A stretch of DNA of 64,000 nt from positions 1,928,759-1,992,758 of the forward strand of contig JAKOON010000019.1 of the NCBI GenBank assembly GCA_022577435.1. Direction: 5' to 3'. Under the pieces are notes generated by a model that had not been told where the DNA came from, searched no databases, and worked only from the letters and a program-made list of their open reading frames with translations. Made by a program: the position numbers and the translations under genes. Origin of the DNA: Embiotoca jacksoni (taxonomy: Eukaryota > Chordata > Actinopteri > Embiotocidae). This document shows positions 52,701 through 62,304 of the stretch, piece after piece. Position 1 is the stretch's first letter; each line of letters opens with the position of its first letter.

Positions 52701-55700
52701 CCAGGCCCCCTGTCAGCGCTGGATAGGAACTGCACCTTTTTGCTGCCTTTATTGCATGCTTGCCTGACTTATATGACTTTTAAACATGTTAGGGAAGAGA
52801 GATCAACAGTGCGGTGGTTGTCACGGTTGCCTCCCAGTCAGAAGGTTCCGTGTTCGAGCCTCGCTCTGGAAATGATGACATTAACATGCAAGATGGAAAG
52901 TCACGTCAAGGGCAAGAATCGAACCTGGAACCTTCTGACTGGAAGGTGACAACACTAACCACTCCACCACAGTACCTTCTGCCATAAAATGTTTAAAAGT
53001 CATATAAGTGATGTAAGTCAGACAAACATGCAATAAAGGCCACACAACTCCGCAGTTGCTCGTGTCGTCGTCTCACTATCAGGAAGTACTCGCTTCGATC
53101 AGGGGCTTGGAACTCTGTCTGTGGTGGATTGCATGTTCTTGCTTGAAGTGTGACTTTGTCACATTTACGACTAGATGCATGATGTTTGATTTACATCATG
53201 GACTACATGCATGATAACATGCATAAGTTAGTCGTCCATGTTATGGATGACATATTTTAATTTACTTATTACTATGCAGGAACATGCAAATTCCACATAG
53301 AAAGTCCCAGGCCGGGATCGAACCGGGGACCTCGAGATTGTGAGACGACGACACTGACAACGGCACCATTGTGCTGCATGACATAACTTCAACGGAAGTC
53401 ATACTTATAGAATGTCGTCCAAAATATGACCAAAAAGTCATGCTGTAGCATGTCGTTCAAAATATGACCAAAAAGTCATGCAATAGCATGTCGTTCAAAA
53501 TATGATGTCATACTTTGGACAACATGCTATGGTATGACTTTTTATCACATTTTGGACAACATTAAAGAAATATGATATACGTGCTATTTCTGACGACATG
53601 CTATAAGTATGACTTTCGTTAAAGTTAAGTTAGCCAGCAGGGTGGCGCAGCTGTCAGCGTTGTTGTCTCGCAGTCCGAAGGTCATTGGTTCAATTCCCAC
53701 CTCTGACAGTCTATGTTGTATTTGCATCCTTCTGCAAAACTAATAACTTAAAAGTCAAGTTTATCGTCCATAACATGGATGACTAACTTATGCCTGTAGT
53801 CCATAATGTGAAACATTTCATTCAACAAGAATCCTCCACACACAAAGTTCCAGGCCCCCTGTCAGCGCTGGCTTGGAACTGCACCATTTTGCTGTCTTTA
53901 TTGCATGCTTGCCTGACTTATATGACTTTTAAACATGTTAGGGAAGAGAGATCAACAGTGCGGTGGTTGTCACGGTTGCCTCCCAGTCAGAAGGTTCCGT
54001 GTTCGAGCCTCGCTCTGGAAATGATGACATTAACATGCAAGATGGAAAGTCACGTCAAGGGCAAGAATCAAACCTGGAACCTTCTGACTGGAAGGCGACA
54101 ACACTAACCACTCCACCACAGTACCTTCTGCCATAAAATGTTTAAAAGTCATATAAGTGATGTAAGTCAGACAAACATGCACTAAAGGCCACACAACTCT
54201 GCAGTTGCTCGTGTCGTCGTCTCACTATCAGGAAGTACTCGTTTCGATCAGGGGCTTGGAACTCTGTCTGTGGTGGATTGCATGTTCTTGCTTGAAGTGT
54301 GACTTTGTCACATTTACGACTATATGCATGATGTTTGATTTACATCATGGACTACATGCATGATAACATGCATAAGTTAGTCGTCCATGTTACGGATGAC
54401 ATATTTTAATTTACTTATTACTATGCAGGAACATGCAAATTCCACATAGAAAGTCCCAGGCCGGGATCGAACCGGGGACCTCGAGATTGTGAGACGACGA
54501 CACTGACAACTGCACCATTGTGCTGCACGACATAACTTCAACGGAAGTCATACTTATGGCATGTCGTCCAAAATATGACCAAAAAGTCATACTATAGCAT
54601 GTCGTTCAAAATATGATGTCATACTTTGGACAACATGCTATGGTATGACTTTTTATCACATTTTGGACAACATTAAAGAAATATGATATATGTGCTATTT
54701 CTGACGACATGCTATAAGTATGACTTTCGTTAAAGTTAAGTTAGCCAGCAGGGTGGCGCAGCTGTCAGCGTTGTTGTCTCGCAGTCCGAAGGTCATTGGT
54801 TCAATTCCCACCTCTGACAGTCTATGTTGTATTTGCATCCTTCTGCAAAACTAATAACTTAAAAGTCAAGTTTATCGTCCATAACATGGATGACTAACTT
54901 ATGCCTGTAGTCCATAATGTGAAACATTTCATTCAACAAGAATCCTCCACACACAAAGTTCCAGGCCCCCTGTCAGCGCTGGCTTGGAACTGCACCATTT
55001 TGCTGTCTTTATTGCATGCTTGCCTGACTTATATGACTTTTAAACATGTTAGGGAAGAGAGATCAACAGTGCGGTGGTTGTCACGGTTGCCTCCCAGTCA
55101 GAAGGTTCCGTGTTCGAGCCTCGCTCTGGAAATGATGACATTAACATGCAAGATGGAAAGTCACGTCAAGGGCAAGAATCGAACCTGGAACCTTCTGACT
55201 GGAAGGCGACAACACTAACCACTCCACCACAGTACCTTCTGCCATAAAATGTTTAAAAGTCATATAAGTGATGTAAGTCAGACAAACATGCACTAAAGGC
55301 CACACAACTCTGCAGTTGCTCGTGTCGTCGTCTCACTATCAGGAAGTACTCGTTTCGATCAGGGGCTTGGAACTCTGTCTGTGGTGGATTGCATGTTCTT
55401 GCTTGAAGTGTGACTTTGTCACATTTACGACTATATGCATGATGTTTGATTTACATCATGGACTACATGCATGATAACATGCATAAGTTAGTCGTCCATG
55501 TTACGGATGACATATTTTAATTTACTTATTACTATGCAGGAACATGCAAATTCCACATAGAAAGTCCCAGGCCGGGATCGAACCGGGGACCTCGAGATTG
55601 TGAGACGACGACACTGACAACTGCACCATTGTGTTGCACGACATAACTTCAACGGAAGTCATACTTATAGCATGTCGTCCAAAATATGACCAAAAAGTCA

Positions 55701-56148
55701 TACTATAGCATGTCGTTCAAAATATGACCAAAAAGTCATGCTATACCATGTCTTCCAAAAAATCACAAAAAAGTCATACTTTACATAAACTTTTTTTTCA
55801 TGCAAAAAAATGTAAAATACTTAAGACTACAGTATGTTGTCTAAAATATGAAGAGAAAGTTACACCATAGTATGTGGTTCAAAACGTCATGCTATAGTAT
55901 GACGTTTTTTTCCTCCAAAAAAATCACAAAGGTCATATTATAGCATGTCGTCCATAAACCTGAATGTCCTGTCCCGTGGGAGCCTCTGATTCACTCTCAC
56001 CCTGCTTTGCTTTGTGACCCAGACGATGTTCCTCTACGTGACCAGCCTGATGAAACGAGGCTTCCAGGACGAGAGCGGCCGGCAGCAGCAGCAGCAGCTC
56101 GCTGCTTCCCCGAAGGAAAGACCGGAGAAGAGGAACACCGCGCTGTGA
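40600..56148 (+). CDS. xgb: Globin X, membrane-bound hexacoordinate-type globin, complete
   Basis: Heme protein of the ancient globin X lineage, kept in fish, amphibians and some reptiles and lost in mammals. Exons: 40600-40772, 44419-44526, 45685-45805, 46053-46133, 56023-56148, giving 202 residues. Expected heme-pocket residues are present: Phe70 (CD1), distal His91 (E7), Val95 (E11) and proximal His123 (F8). Intron phases 2, 2, 0, 0 fall where globin X introns are reported (B12.2, E10.2, G7.0, H10.0). The N-terminus MGC offers Gly2 for myristoylation and Cys3 for palmitoylation, as shown for zebrafish globin X. Cys66 and Cys142 match the disulfide pair described there. Odd features are an Ala6 run in the N-terminal extension, a Gln5 run in the C-terminal extension, and a 9.9-kb repeat-filled last intron. 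Proposed family roles are redox or nitrite chemistry at the membrane; this is not shown by the sequence. Confidence 0.96.
40773..44418 (+). other. xgb intron 1
   Basis: A 3.6-kb intron with no recognisable gene. It carries A-rich runs (41042-41068) and a MITE-like palindromic element at 43240-43491. Introns 2 (44527-45684) and 3 (45806-46052) show nothing of note. Confidence 0.7.
43240..43491. mobile_element. MITE-like element rich in ACATGT palindromes
   Basis: A 252-base stretch begins CCTTAAAGAAAAACTACAT and ends with the near inverse of it (ATGTGTTTTTCCCTGTAAGG). Inside are many short palindromic ACATGTGAAACATGT-type motifs. Imperfect terminal inverted repeats and the small size suggest a decayed non-autonomous DNA transposon. 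The superfamily is not assigned. Confidence 0.55.
47561..47740. repeat. Left copy of array-flanking direct repeat
   Basis: The sequence around CAGTATGTTGTCTAAAATATGAAGAGAAAGT, followed by ACACCAT..GTATG, a CGTTTTTTT tract and AAAAAATCACAAA, recurs in the same orientation at 55790-55955. It contains degenerate copies of the same satellite motif and marks the left edge of the array. Confidence 0.8.
47715..48290. repeat. 36-42 bp minisatellite (GTCATACTATAGCATGTCGTCC)
   Basis: About fifteen head-to-tail copies of a monomer reading GTCATACTATAGCATGTCG then TCCAAAATAT(G/T)AT and a variable A run. Copies differ mainly in A-run length (36-42 bases), in TAGC versus AACA in the core, and in GAT versus TATT. 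Single copies of the same monomer, in both orientations, are built into the 1.1-kb repeat unit to the right. Confidence 0.95.
49401..49472 (+). repeat. tRNA-like module 1 of the array unit (plus)
   Basis: Reads GCGGTGGTTGTCACGGTTG (A-box-like) and, about 30 bases on, GTGTTCGAGCC (B-box-like), the spacing of an RNA polymerase III internal promoter. It repeats in every unit. No CCA-end stem or clear cloverleaf was established, so it is called a tRNA-derived, SINE-like module and not a tRNA gene. Confidence 0.6.
49500..49572 (-). repeat. tRNA-like module 2 of the array unit (minus)
   Basis: On the minus strand it reads GTGGTGGAGTGGTTAGTGTTG (A-box-like) and CCAGGTTCGATTCTTG (B-box-like). It is a close inverted copy of module 1, 30-40 bases away, so modules 1 and 2 could fold into a long hairpin. 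Copies occur in every unit. Confidence 0.65.
49631..49707 (+). repeat. tRNA-like module 3 (plus, degenerate)
   Basis: Reads CCGCAGTTGCTCGTGTCGTC and then CTCGTTTCGATCAGGGG, a weakened B box. The flanking GGGGCTTGGAACTCTGTCTG is echoed in inverted form by module 6 (50398-50460), so the two appear to be an old inverted pair. Confidence 0.45.
49897..49974 (-). repeat. tRNA-like module 4 of the array unit (minus)
   Basis: The minus strand reads GTGCAGCACAATGGTGCAGTTG (A-box-like) and CCCCGGTTCGATCCCGGCC, a near-perfect tRNA T-arm/B box. It is the best-preserved tRNA-like piece in the unit and recurs, for example at 48787-48864 and 51007-51084. Confidence 0.7.
50189..50263 (+). repeat. tRNA-like module 5 of the array unit (plus)
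   Basis: Reads AGGGTGGCGCAGCTGTCAGCG (good A box) and CATTGGTTCAATTCCCACC (good B box). It lies in inverted orientation to module 4, with satellite monomers between them. Confidence 0.7.
55790..55955. repeat. Right copy of array-flanking direct repeat
   Basis: Same-orientation partner of 47561-47740; both share CAGTATGTTGTCTAAAAT and the following ATGAAGAGAAAGT. It closes the array about 70 bases before the last xgb exon. Confidence 0.8.
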
Positions 56149-56600
56149 GCCGACGCTCCTCCCCACCGCCTCACAATGTCTTCACCGGTGTGCATGTACA
56201 TCGTGGACTTTACTGTCTTGTTTTCTACTTTAGTTGAAGTTTGCGTTCCATCAGAATGGACAAAGAGACATGCAGACTTGTAACAAAGCAATTTATTTCT
56301 GAGCATTAATTCTGCTGCAGTTCAACGGTACAAAACCGGTGATAAACAGAAACGACGTTACTGGAACTGCAGCAGATGCTTTGTCTCTGGATTCAGAACT
56401 CAAACATGCCTTTCAGTCAATCTACAACAGTAAAACAGATTTCTGCTATTTAACTCGATCCTGAATTTACCACATTCAGGACATTTTATTGGTGTTTAAC
56501 AATTTAAGACAGCTTGGCGTGGGGATGCAAAAACAAAGGACATCTCGTACTTCAAATGGTAAAATAAAAACACAAAATAATATTTTATCTCCAATATCGA
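56149..56600 (+). terminator. xgb: xgb 3' UTR and candidate poly(A) signal
   Basis: The first AATAAA after the xgb stop is at 56563-56568, about 415 bases downstream; another candidate (CAATAAAG) lies near 56892. Either would place the xgb 3' end to the right of the srp14 3' end on the opposite strand. Confidence 0.45.
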
Positions 56601-57161
56601 GAAAAGTGAAATTAGAGAAAAATATTATGATTTAGTTCTTTGTTTCTGAACGCCACATTTTGAAATCACATTTAAGAACAAAACTGGAAACCGAGACGTC
56701 CGTCTGAAGACAGTCGAGTTACAACGTGCCGATGCAACTTAAGTGTTAGCTGTTATTATAACGTAAATAGGGACTCTAACAATGAAATCGTAGGAAAGGC
56801 TGCTTATTCATCGGGCTCAGTGGGTTTTGGCTCCAGAGGCGACGCGGCTGCGGAGAACCTGGTTTTCCGAAGCAGAAATCGGTGGCGGTTCAATAAAGTT
56901 GGCTTTGCTTCGTACTGAATGAGAGAAAAAAAAAAAAAGCCTCAGGTTTTCTGTTCCGAATCACCGACGGCACCGGACAGCCGGCGAGGAGACACTAACC
57001 ATGCAGACAATGGCATCATATGGAAGCAGTCACCGGGTGGATGATCCGGAGGCCTGGGACGAAGGGGGGAGGGGGGGGGACGCCGGGTGGAGCCGAAGCT
57101 CCTCCCACTCCTCTCAGATGGTACAGGCCAGTTCAGGAACCGCTCAGAAAGAGTCTGTTGC
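56270..57161 (-). terminator. srp14: srp14 3' UTR and candidate poly(A) signal
   Basis: On the minus strand AATAAA (plus-strand TTTATT at 56292-56297) is followed by a T/GT-rich region, a plausible cleavage context about 870 bases after the srp14 stop codon. No closer perfect hexamer was noticed on this strand. Confidence 0.45.
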
Positions 57162-58173
57162 TCATTGGGTGGCTTTGGTTTTCTTGCTTTTGCTTTTCTT
57201 GTCTTTCTTCTTAAGTCCGTCCATGTGAGCTCTGAGGAGGTTGGAGTACGCCTGCAGCAGGAAGGGAAGGTCAGGAACCGAGTTACCCATCACAGGTCTC
57301 ACATTCAGAAACAACAGGACAGTCAGCAAAAAAACGAGCTCGGCCTACCATCTGAAACTTGATTACTTCTTTGGTGCTGACCTGAGGTTGTGAGAAAGTA
57401 GAAGTCAGCAGGAGATCACAGATCCAAACATAATAAAAGCATTAAAACAGTCGTCTCACCACGGTGCTGATTTTCTTCTTGCCTTCGGATGCTCTGATGA
57501 GACATTTGTTGTCTGCCGGCTCGAATGAATCCGAGCTTCCTTTTCTGGGCATCGGTTTGGTTCTACCGTCATCTGGAAGAAGAAAACAACAACAACAACA
57601 TCATCCCACAACAGCTGATCGGACGGTCGCACGGGAGGACAAGTCTCAGCTGTCCTGCAGACTTACACTTCTTCAGGGTGATGACGACACTTCCGGATGT
57701 TCTGCACTTCTGGAAGAGTCGCGTGAGCTCGGTGAGAAACTGGAGGGCAGGGAGGAGATTCATCTTTAAATGCTTCAATCATAATCATAATAAATAAACA
57801 TTCTTTATAATATTCTTTAAAAAAAACACAGACTGAGCAGTTTCCTGGGAGAAGCTGGTCGGGAACACGTCGATCACAGAGGACGTGTTTACTTCGACTC
57901 TCCGTTCAAACAACCGGTTAAAGTCGAAGTTTAACGAGTTGAATAAAATCACCGTTTTAATAAAAACGCAGTTGTCGGTTCTGACCAACTTTAAACCGGT
58001 TCTCCGTCAGCGGGCTGGTTCGCGACTCCATCTGGTTCTGAAGCTAAAGTCTGCTTCCGCTTTCTGAGCGACAACACGTCGTTAACGAAGAGACTTTCTG
58101 TTCTATGTTCTCTGTTCTATGTTCTCTGTTCTATGTTCTATGTTCTCACCGAGTCGTTTTCCAGCAGCACCAT
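57162..58173 (-). CDS. srp14: Signal recognition particle 14-kDa subunit, complete
   Basis: SRP14 pairs with SRP9 on the Alu domain of SRP RNA and slows translation while ribosomes carrying signal peptides dock at the ER. Minus-strand exons in coding order: 58150-58173, 57667-57739, 57460-57572, 57349-57381, 57162-57251; 110 residues. The frame reads MVLLENDS, FLTELTRLFQKCRTSGSV, YDGRTKPMPRKG, FEPADNKCLIRAS, KKKISTVVSTKEVIKFQMAY and a Lys-rich tail DGLKKKDKKSKSKKTK, all diagnostic. The tail ends in ATQ and lacks the long Ala/Thr-rich extension of the human protein, as is normal outside primates. Exon 1 encodes only eight residues. It is convergent with xgb and has the same orientation as pld4. 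It is intron-containing and therefore not a retro-copy. Confidence 0.96.
58096..58147. repeat. Short tandem repeat TGTTCTATGTTCTC
   Basis: Three to four copies of a 14-15 base unit lie in srp14 intron 1 immediately beside the exon 1 donor. It is not coding. Confidence 0.8.
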
Positions 58174-58380
58174 GACTCGAGCTGTGGTCCAGCTGTTAGC
58201 CGTTAGCAGGGAAGCTAAGTGGCTGAGAAGCACACGTACTATTCCCAGCCGGAGCCCCGCCCCTTCCTTCGCCCCTCCCCCCTGCGCCCTCACTGCCCGT
58301 CACACTGCCGCCCTGCCGTCAGGGAGGGGGAACAACAACAACCTCACCCTGCAGTCACACGCAGCTGTTGATGTGGGTTT
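58174..58380 (-). promoter_or_regulatory. srp14: Presumed srp14 promoter/5' UTR region
   Basis: The 200 bases upstream of the srp14 start codon are GC- and C-rich on the plus strand (CCCCGCCCCTTCCTTCGCCC), as expected for the TATA-less promoter of a housekeeping gene. No transcription start can be fixed by eye. Confidence 0.4.
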
Positions 58381-58583
58381 TTTTTAGACGTAATCATACG
58401 GAATGACTGAATGGTAACCCTATTTATGTAAATTGCAACTTCCACTGAGGCGTATGAACTCTTGGCACGAAAATATTATTTAGTAAAACAGTGAAAAACG
58501 CTGTCACTTTGCAGCTTTCTGATGTTGATCTCCTCTGTGGAAGTTAAATGGTAGGTAGGTAGGTATATACTTTATTAATCCCC

Positions 58584-58614
<31 letters not shown>

Positions 58615-59247
58615 TCCACATCCCATGACCAGAAAATGTTGTCCCAAGCACATGATTGTGGGTTTATGTGTTTGACGGATCTGACTGCAGCTGGAGTTTG
58701 TTTTTTGTTTTGTTTTTCATTTAGAGGAAGCTATGACACATTTATTTTTTTTTTTTTTAAGGAAAGTACCACACGGCACATATTTTAAAACAAGTCAGAC
58801 TTTTTACCTTGTTTAAAAAAAGATCTCAGGATACACATAATTAATCAAATATTATAAAGAATATTAATTCCATAAATTGTTAAACAAATTCAGTTGTCAT
58901 ACATTGAAATAAACGATTCAACCACTATGTCTAAAAAAACCAACTGCTAAGTCAGTAAATCACTGCAGTTAGTAAGAATTATGATCAACTGTGGATGACA
59001 GCTGGTATGACAGCCTATCTATCAATCAATGTAACAGTTTCATTAAAAAAAAAAAAAAAAACATGCCCTTTTAAGTTCAGCCTCATTGTAAGCCTTTTGA
59101 ATCAACAGAAAAATAATAGCATGAATTGCTGATTTTGACAAAGATAATACAAAAGTATTAATATGCAGGATGTCCCGACTCTGGTTTGAATGTAGCTTTC
59201 ATAATACATTCAAATTAATTCACATTTATGTGTAACTTTTCTGAAAG
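58381..59247. other. srp14-pld4 intergenic region with a retroelement-like tail
   Basis: At 58555-58612 there is a (GGTA)n run followed by TACTTTATTAATCCCCGAGG and a T run. This sequence is common at the 3' ends of fish retroposons and probably marks a truncated insertion. Further T/A runs occur at 58748 and 59045. The pld4 3' UTR must lie here on the minus strand, but no single poly(A) signal stands out. Confidence 0.4.
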
Positions 59248-61915
59248 TCATGTTGACAGAGCACAGTCTGGGTGGTGCTCTGCATCGGCGAGGCGCACAG
59301 CAAACTCAGAGTGCCAGTCTCTGTCAAAGACCGACTTCAGCTGGCTCTGCAGGGTCTTATTCTTCCAGACAGGGTGAGGGGTATGCTGGGAAATCACCAG
59401 GCCCACGCCAGCTGTGGTCAGAAAGTAGTCACCTGACCAGTTGGAAGTACCTGGGTGGAAACAACGTTATCTGGTCAATGGTTAACCAAACACTTGGAAG
59501 AACTGACCTGCTCATTACTTAAAATTCAACAATGAATACAGAGAAATATTATCTGCTCCTCACCAATGTATGCTACCTGATCAGTCACCATGTACTTGTT
59601 ATGGTTGACTCTTGAAAATGGAATATCAGACTGGTTTCCCACCGGCAAAATGAACAATTTCTGAAAAAAGAATTGAAGTGTGAATTAAAAAAAAAAAAAA
59701 AAAAAAAGTGGTGAAGATGTTCAGCAGATGTGTTTATTCTACGTGTTGTCTTACTATTTGGATGTTGATATGGTGCTGAGGGTAGTCCATCGCGGCTAGA
59801 GACTGAAGAAAGGGCAGCATGGCTGGATCAGAGTCGCGGCCGCAGCTGATCAGCATCCTGATCTTGACCTTCCTCTCGAACGCAGCAGTCCTGATGGCGT
59901 CGTCGATGACCGGCCAGTATCTGCTCAATTAAAGACTCCAACGTGAGGAAATCAAACAAAAGAGGCACACCGTAGATGAAAAAAATAAAAATAAAGTAGC
60001 TTATTTTGGTGGTTTGGGTTCACCTCTGAGGCCTGTCAAAGCGTGTGGCGGGAAAGTACTCCATGACAGCTACATCAACAAAATGTTGGGCCTCTGAGAT
60101 GATGGAGAGAATAGCCTCCAGGTCCTGAGTCCTCGAAAGGGGACAGAATGATGCTGGAGAAGCCTGCAGGGAAACATTTGATTCATAAAAGATATCAGCT
60201 TTGCTATGTGGTGTCTGTTGTGGATGAGGTTCTAATCCACACGCTATAATACAGACAACAGTCCTTGATCCCTCATAGTAACAGTATCCTGTAAAAGGGA
60301 ACTGAAACTTAAGGAACTCACTGAGAGGTACAGCTTGCTGGAGACGTTACCCTCCTTCACCAGCAGGGGGTGATGTTTGTTGATGGCAGTGTCATACTTG
60401 GCAGGCCAGGGCTGTGGCAAGGAGCTGTTGGGTTGTCCCATCACCCAGTAGGACTGGAAGATCTTATGGAGGTCCTTCGCTAGACTGGAACAGTTGTAGA
60501 CCACCACTCCCAGCTCCTTCACCTGCAGCCAAACGGGAATCATCGAATTGTTTGGCAGCATTTTGAGGTTAAAACGAAGCACCTGAGAACGTAGCATTTA
60601 TGGTTTCACCTGTGTTAGGGCCCTCCAGTCCATGTTGGCGCTTCCAATGAATACATGTTTTCTATCCACGATCCAGAACTTGGTGTGCAGGACGCCTTTT
60701 GTCAGGCGCCCAAAGTCCACCTTCCTCACATGAACTCCTAAAGACGGCCAGAAAAGAGAGTCGAGAGAATTTAGTGTTAACGGTGCACGACAAACCAAAA
60801 CATAAAGGAGTGAACAGGAGAATCATTTCCAAACCTTTCTTTTTTAAAACCTCTAGATCGGTGGAGTTTGTCATCACTGTGGGAACACTGGTCACCACTC
60901 GGACAGAAACATTCCTGGAGGGCAACTCTTCAAGATCTTTCAGGATGTTCCTTCCCTGCCGGGGACAGAATGAATGCATGAATCCTAAATATAAATGATA
61001 TGTTGCGATTACAAGCAATGTTATCTAATCTTTTTTTTTCTGTTTTAGTTGATAACTCACAGGCACGTCAGAGGAAGAGTTAACATTGATGTCTTCCCCA
61101 GTTAGTGTCCAATAGAAAGACACCACATCCACTTGGTCAGTTGCCACGGCGATGAGATCTTTCCAGACTTGTTCCAGGGGGAACCCGAATGTTACATTGG
61201 CGTTATACGTCACATGTTGAGGGATGCTCTCCACGAGGGCCATGCTGAGGGATAAAACAATCTGCTGAGGGAATTCTTATTGAACTAAATTTATGGTGAA
61301 GTCTTTCATCATAAAGACAAAAGATGTGGTTTAGGATGTGTAAAGATTCAGTGGTTTCACTACTGCATTTTTGCTCAAAATTAGTAAAGTACAACAATTA
61401 TTTTTGCATATTTCAAGAGGAAAGATGTAAAGCTTGATGCCATACATCAGACTATACACAGCATTTAATGTAAAACTCTCAGTTGTATGATAGAGACTTC
61501 ATCATATACAGTACAATACAATTATATAAAAATATATTTCATGCAGCAGATAGTTCAGTATAATGCTGAAGTGCAAATCTTGACAACTGATCGCTAATGT
61601 AACTACACGGTGGGATTATTACCTGCACTGGTCAACAGAGAAATTGCTCCCAGCAGTGTCCTGTGGAAGTGTGTCATGGTTTTGGGGGGCTGGTGGTCTC
61701 TCCAGCACAGCAATGGCAAGCAAAATGCCCAGGACCGTCAGACAGCCCAGAACCACAGCCAGCGTCACACAGCTGGTCGACCTCTGACAGAACATGCTCC
61801 AGAGTTAGGAAAAAGTGATCTCTCAAACCAGAGGGAAAAGGTTGGTTAATGTTTGTAGTCCTACCTTTTTGTTTGAGACATAACCGTCATGAAGGCTGCT
61901 GTACATGGAGGTCAT
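59248..61915 (-). CDS. pld4: PLD4-like 5' exonuclease (PLD3/PLD4 family), complete
   Basis: PLD3 and PLD4 are type II membrane proteins of endolysosomes that degrade single-stranded DNA and RNA from the 5' end and so limit TLR9/TLR7 signalling. Coding order exons: 61865-61915, 61623-61783, 61061-61244, 60835-60955, 60610-60737, 60322-60522, 60024-60163, 59755-59920, 59564-59660, 59248-59450; 483 residues, frame open throughout. It has a short cytosolic tail, a transmembrane anchor (~22-44), then the luminal fold with two HKD motifs, H190-x-K192-x4-D197 (HTKFWIVD) and H404-x-K406-x4-D411 (HNKYMVTD), each followed by the expected IGSAN/IGTSN. Several N-glycosylation sequons (NVT, NSS, NQS, NWS) are present. 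RYWPVIDDAIRTAAFERKV and TAGVGLVIS look more like PLD4 than PLD3, but this was not tested by a tree. Confidence 0.92.
59564..59660 (-). CDS. pld4: pld4 exon 9: second HKD motif
   Basis: The exon encodes KLFILPVGNQSDIPFSRVNH then NKYMVTDQVAYI. The second HKD half-site is intact, so both catalytic halves are available. The next exon begins GTSNWSGDYFLTTAGVG, the conserved block that follows. Confidence 0.93.
60610..60737 (-). CDS. pld4: pld4 exon 5: first HKD motif
   Basis: The exon encodes VLHTKFWIVDRKHVFIGSAN followed by MDWRALTQ. His, Lys and Asp of the first half-site are all present, followed by the GSANMDWR block conserved in PLD3/PLD4. The exon ends at a CAG|GTGAAA donor. Confidence 0.93.
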
Positions 61916-62304
61916 GTTTCCTTTCAAGCACTGATCACCGAGTGAAGATCAAAAGAAGTTATAATCACGGACAGAAGACATCAACAAAACAAGTCGGAGA
62001 TATCTTAAGTTTCAAACACCAAATTCTGCTCAGATTTCTGCAGCTAAAAGATTTAAAAGGTCTGAATGTTTGTTTCATACAGAAAAAGCAACTTACAGAA
62101 AGCAGATGCAGCGACTTCTCTGAAAACAAGAGCTCAAAACAAACGTGCTTCTTCCCGTCCAGCTTTCACCCGAAACTGAGCTGCAGTGATATTTTTACTG
62201 GTGTATATATCGCAGCAGTTCCTGTTTTTAACTTTCATTTCAGGTTTTCAGACGTGTATTCACTAAAAAGGTGTACAGTAGATGACAACAACAGCAAAAA
62301 AAGA

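Larger units (their letters stand above)
48285..55790. repeat. Higher-order tandem array, ~1.11/1.15-kb unit, nearly seven copies
   Basis: The anchor TGTCACGGTTGCCTCCCAGT occurs at 48301, 49412, 50522, 51670, 52819, 53968 and 55079, giving periods of 1111, 1110, 1148, 1149, 1149 and 1111 bases. Adjacent units are nearly identical, with scattered substitutions. Each unit holds six tRNA-like modules in alternating orientation, plus satellite monomers in both orientations. A frame of about 100 codons recurs in every unit, but it is only a by-product of the repetition and has no domain. The array lies wholly inside xgb intron 4. Confidence 0.95.
46134..56022 (+). other. xgb intron 4 (9.9 kb, repeat-expanded)
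   Basis: This intron is several times longer than any other in the gene. The first 1.3 kb (46134-47450) is ordinary AT-rich sequence. From about 47460 to 55955 it is almost wholly tandem repeats, described separately. The last exon follows a TGTGACCCAG acceptor at 56022. Confidence 0.9.

Noticed and set aside
49234..55218. A ~100-codon plus-strand reading frame repeated six times (MHVVHNVKHFIQQ...)
   Set aside because: It lies inside the tandem array, includes the tRNA-like modules read through, has no domain and changes C-terminus with small indels. It is a by-product of a repeated non-coding unit.
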